Assembly: GCF_013363975.1 (NCBI RefSeq)
Contig: NZ_JABWGN010000006.1
Span: 372,001-436,000, forward strand
Length of the DNA stretch: 64,000 nucleotides
Reading direction: 5' to 3'
From: Nonomuraea montanisoli
Lineage (GTDB): Bacteria > Actinomycetota > Actinomycetes > Streptosporangiales > Streptosporangiaceae
Below the pieces are notes generated by a model. That model did no database searches. It was not told where the DNA came from and saw only the letters and a list, made by a program, of their open reading frames with translations. The translations under genes were made by a program, and so were the position numbers. Below, piece after piece: positions 61,561-64,000 of this stretch (within the stretch, counting starts at the first letter, position 1; every line of letters begins with the position of its first letter).

Positions 61561-64000
61561 TCAGGCGGTTGGTTCGGTCAGGCCGAGGCCGGCGGCCCGC
61601 TCGGCGGCCGCGGCACGGCTGGGCGCGCCCAGCTTGGCCAGGATCGCCGAGACGTGGTGACCGGCCGTCTTGACGGAGATGAACAGCTTCGCGGCGATCT
61701 CGGCGTTGGTGTGCTGCGCGCACAGCAGGGCGAGCACCTCCCGCTCGCGCCGGGTCAGCCCGGAGGGGTGCTCCCGGGTGGCCGCGCGCGGCCCGGCCGG
61801 CAGCGAGCGGACGCCGAGCCCGCGCAGCCGCCGCCTGACGATGCGCGCCGCCGGCAGGGCGCCGAGGTCGGTCAGGACGCGCAGGGCTTCGCGCAGCTCC
61901 GGCTCCCCGCTCGCGCTCGCGCCGGCCAGGGCCAGCGCGGCGTCGTAGCGGCAGCCCAGCTCGTTCCAGGCCCGCGCCGCCCCGGCCGGGTCGCCGTCGA
62001 GCTCCAGCCGGTACGGCTCCGCGAACGTCCCGTGCGGCGTGCGCGGGGAGCCGGTGCGCAGCAGCCAGACCGCGACCGCGCCGCGGTCCCAGGCGTCGGA
62101 GACGGCGGCCACGTCGTGGGCCAGCTCCGCCTCGCGCCGCGCCTGGCCCGTCCTGCCCTCCAGCCAGGACGCCTCGGCGCGGGTCAGCCGTACCGGGACG
62201 ATCTGCTGCGGCTCGCCGGTGCGGTCGGCCAGCTCGGCCGCCTCGTCGAGGTGCTGCCAGAGGCCGCTTTCGCCGCGGCGGGCCAGGACCGAGCCGATCC
62301 TGCGCACCGTGCACATGCGGTTGGACGGGGAGCGGCCCACCGTGGCCAGGATGGCGGCGCTGATGGCCAGCGACTCCTGCCAGCGGCCGGTGCGTTCCAT
62401 GACGCTGGCCAGCTCGCCGCGCACGCAGGTGCCGTACGTGGGCAGGTCGTGCTCGTCGCAGTAGGCGATGCCCTCGGCCGCCCACCGTTCCGCCTCGGCG
62501 AAGCCGCGCCGGCCGCCGTGCATGGCGACCAGGTTCGTGTACGCCCGGCCCGCCTGGTCCTGGTGCCGTCCGGCCAGGGCGACCTCGAGCGCGCGCTCCA
62601 TCTGCTCCTCCCAGGCTCCGCCGCGTATCCAGGCGCACCCGGCCCGGGTGTTGAGGGCGTCGCTGAGCACGTCGGTGGCGCCGAGCGGCTCGGCCAGCTC
62701 CTGCGCGCGCAGCGCCAGGGGCTCGGCCAGGTCGTGCTCGTAGCGCAGTATCCGGTGGTTGGCCAGCGTGGCGTACGCCCAGGCCAGCTCGATGCCGGGC
62801 CCGAGCGGCTCCAGGACCGCCACGGCGGCCTCGGCGTCGGCGACCTCGCCGCGGCACAGGTTCCACTTGATGCGCGACAGCCGGCGCAGCGCGGTGCCCT
62901 CCCGCAGCCGCTCGCCGACCTGGCGCCACTGGGTCAGCGCGCGCTCGCACGCCTCGGCCGCGTCCTGCCACTGGTCGAGCAGGGCCGCCTCGTCGGCCAG
63001 CTCTTCGCACAGCTCGGCCACGGTCGCGGCGTCGGCCGCGACGGCGAAGCGCAGGGCCCGCCGGTACTGCGCCGCGGCCTCGCGGTGGGAGGCCAGCCAG
63101 GCCGCGCGGCGGGCGGCGGCGGGCGCGTGGCGCAGGACCGCGGCGGCGTCCCCCGCCGCCTCGGCGTGGAAGGCCATCCGGGCGTCGTCGTCACAGCCCA
63201 GCGCGGCAAGAGCCGCCAGGACCAGGCCGTGGGTGGCGCGGCCGCGGCGGGCGGGCAGCGCGCCCTCCACCGCCAGCCGGGCGATCTCGTGGCGGAAACG
63301 CAGCCATTCGCCGTCGCCGGTCACCAGCCCGCACGCCAGCAGCTCGTCCACGGCCGGGGCCGGGCACGAGGTCACCGCCTCCAGCAGCCTCCACTCCACC
63401 CGGGTGCCCATCAGCGCCGCGACGTCGAGCACCTGGCGGGCCGCGCCGCTCAGGCGCGCGGCGCGCGCCAGCACCGCGTCCCGGGCCGACCCGGGAACCT
63501 CGTGCATGCCGGCCTGGAGGACCTCGGTCACGTAGAACGGGTTGCCGCCGGTCAGCCGGTGCAGCGCGCCGGCGTCGGCGTCGCTGCCGCCGGCCAGCTC
63601 CCGCACCGCGCGCGTGGACAGGGGCGCCAGGCCGATGCGCCTGGTCGAGCGCTGCGAGGCCAGATCGCCCAGGGTGACGCGCAGCGGATCGGCGGCCGAA
63701 AGGCCGTCGTCGCGGTAGGTGGCCAGCAGCAGCAGCGCGCTGCCGCGCAGCCGCCGGCCGAGGAAGCGCAGCAGGTCGAGGGTGGCCTCGTCGGCCCAGT
63801 GGACGTCCTCCACCACGACCACGTCCAGCCTCGCCGGGTCGCCGACCTCGCGCAGCAGTCCCCGGAACAGCTCCTCGCGTCCGGCTCCGGCGCGGCACAG
63901 CTCCAGCAGCGGGCCGCCGAGCTGCTCGGCCAGATCGAACAGCGGCCCCAGCGGGCGCGGCGTGAACAGCCCGTCGCAGGCCCCCCACGACCAGCGCGCC
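61561..64000 (-). CDS. Large LuxR-family regulator with AAA/STAND ATPase domain (5' truncated)
   Basis: At least 812 residues; the N-terminus lies beyond base 64000, so Walker A is not seen. VVVVEDVHWADEATLDLLRFLGRRL is Walker B of the LAL-type (MalT-like) ATPase, preceded by CDGLFTPRPLGPLFDLAEQLGG. The middle is helical, with TPR-like repeats. The C-terminal LuxR HTH is LTRREREVLALLCAQHTNAEIAAKLFISVKTAGHHVSAILAKLGA. Such regulators use ATP binding to respond to an inducer and often sit in secondary-metabolite or catabolic loci. No target is visible here. It is convergent with the VanY-like gene. Confidence 0.9.
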   Translation of the reverse strand, partial: ARWSWGACDGLFTPRPLGPLFDLAEQLGGPLLELCRAGAGREELFRGLLREVGDPARLDVVVVEDVHWADEATLDLLRFLGRRLRGSALLLLATYRDDGLSAADPLRVTLGDLASQRSTRRIGLAPLSTRAVRELAGGSDADAGALHRLTGGNPFYVTEVLQAGMHEVPGSARDAVLARAARLSGAARQVLDVAALMGTRVEWRLLEAVTSCPAPAVDELLACGLVTGDGEWLRFRHEIARLAVEGALPARRGRATHGLVLAALAALGCDDDARMAFHAEAAGDAAAVLRHAPAAARRAAWLASHREAAAQYRRALRFAVAADAATVAELCEELADEAALLDQWQDAAEACERALTQWRQVGERLREGTALRRLSRIKWNLCRGEVADAEAAVAVLEPLGPGIELAWAYATLANHRILRYEHDLAEPLALRAQELAEPLGATDVLSDALNTRAGCAWIRGGAWEEQMERALEVALAGRHQDQAGRAYTNLVAMHGGRRGFAEAERWAAEGIAYCDEHDLPTYGTCVRGELASVMERTGRWQESLAISAAILATVGRSPSNRMCTVRRIGSVLARRGESGLWQHLDEAAELADRTGEPQQIVPVRLTRAEASWLEGRTGQARREAELAHDVAAVSDAWDRGAVAVWLLRTGSPRTPHGTFAEPYRLELDGDPAGAARAWNELGCRYDAALALAGASASGEPELREALRVLTDLGALPAARIVRRRLRGLGVRSLPAGPRAATREHPSGLTRREREVLALLCAQHTNAEIAAKLFISVKTAGHHVSAILAKLGAPSRAAAAERAAGLGLTEPTA

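Noticed and set aside
1..64000. tRNA, rRNA, riboswitch or CRISPR array
   Set aside because: I saw no cloverleaf with GGTTCGA-type T-loop, no rRNA blocks and no regularly spaced direct repeats. A covariance-model scan would be the proper test.

Overview
This is 64 kb of about 70+% G+C DNA. It is gene-dense, has strongly GC-biased third codon positions, uses many GTG starts and has many ATGA/GTGA stop-start overlaps. Gene content points to a filamentous actinobacterium: MerR/TipAS, TetR and LuxR regulators, secreted ricin-lectin and parallel beta-helix proteins, an SCO4226-type protein, an Rv2578c-type radical SAM protein, CGNR regulators and HTH-MurA. Streptosporangiales (Nonomuraea/Microbispora-like) is my best guess, but the sequence alone does not prove it. 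The only clear core metabolic gene is purB. Most of the window is accessory chromosome. I saw no rRNA, tRNA, CRISPR array, replication origin or complete insertion sequence.

Layout. 0-10.7 kb: oxidoreductase end, HAD phosphatase, a small HTH gene with a consensus leaderless promoter, a translationally coupled MoxR / vWA / 13-residue-repeat trio, a TetR + TMEM175 channel pair, purB with two GNAT genes, and a DUF4037 protein. 10.7-14 kb: GNAT, secreted proteins (one frameshifted near its C-terminus) and a lipoprotein. 13.4-16.6 kb: ankyrin protein and an HbpS/GlcG-like exported protein, divergent from a NarL-type two-component pair (HbpS-SenS-SenR-like). 16.6-24.5 kb: a regulator-rich stretch (TipAS MerR, MerR-GyrI, GyrI, small HTH, MerR with an amber-interrupted MFS gene, DLH, GlxA-type AraC). 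24.8-28.8 kb: beta-propeller-like lipoprotein; HEAT protein + MerR-HEAT fusion + alpha/beta hydrolase behind a textbook MerR promoter. 28.8-34.4 kb: decayed Tn3-family transposase fragment, DUF6289 peptide, then HoxX -> HTH-MurA -> tyrosine recombinase on one strand. 34.8-43.5 kb: LOG protein, AKR/VOC pair opposite a TetR with tandem operators, S4 protein, two membrane-anchored paralogues with a shared L7/L12-C-like helical motif, TetR/MFS pair, phytase-esterase-like exported protein. 43.5-54.9 kb: secreted metzincin with a membrane partner, amine-oxidase-like flavoprotein, CGNR regulator opposite MBL + MFS, nitroreductase/DUF952/GNAT/deaminase, and a tight ABM-membrane / bicovalent flavin oxidase / divergent radical SAM run. 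55-64 kb: beta-helix protein, PhyH + GNAT, ricin lectin + DUF4242, a VanRS-like two-component system divergent from a VanY-like peptidase, and a 5'-truncated LuxR/AAA regulator.

How things fit together. Regulation is largely local: at least eight regulators sit next to or opposite their probable target, and palindromes visible in the intervening DNA fit the regulator family (TetR at 5.3, 36.8 and 40.7 kb; MerR at 17.95, 22.06 and 26.21 kb; CGNR at 47.13 kb; small HTH at 1.46 and 19.42 kb). A recurring promoter geometry is a TANNNT-like -10 hexamer ending 6-8 nt before the start codon, which implies many leaderless mRNAs. Signs of decay are an amber codon in an MFS gene, a frameshift in a secreted-protein gene, the Tn3 fragment, and three coding-looking remnants in gaps. 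The most interesting candidates for undescribed systems are the MoxR/vWA/repeat trio, the HoxX/HTH-MurA/recombinase operon and the HEAT/MerR-HEAT/hydrolase operon.
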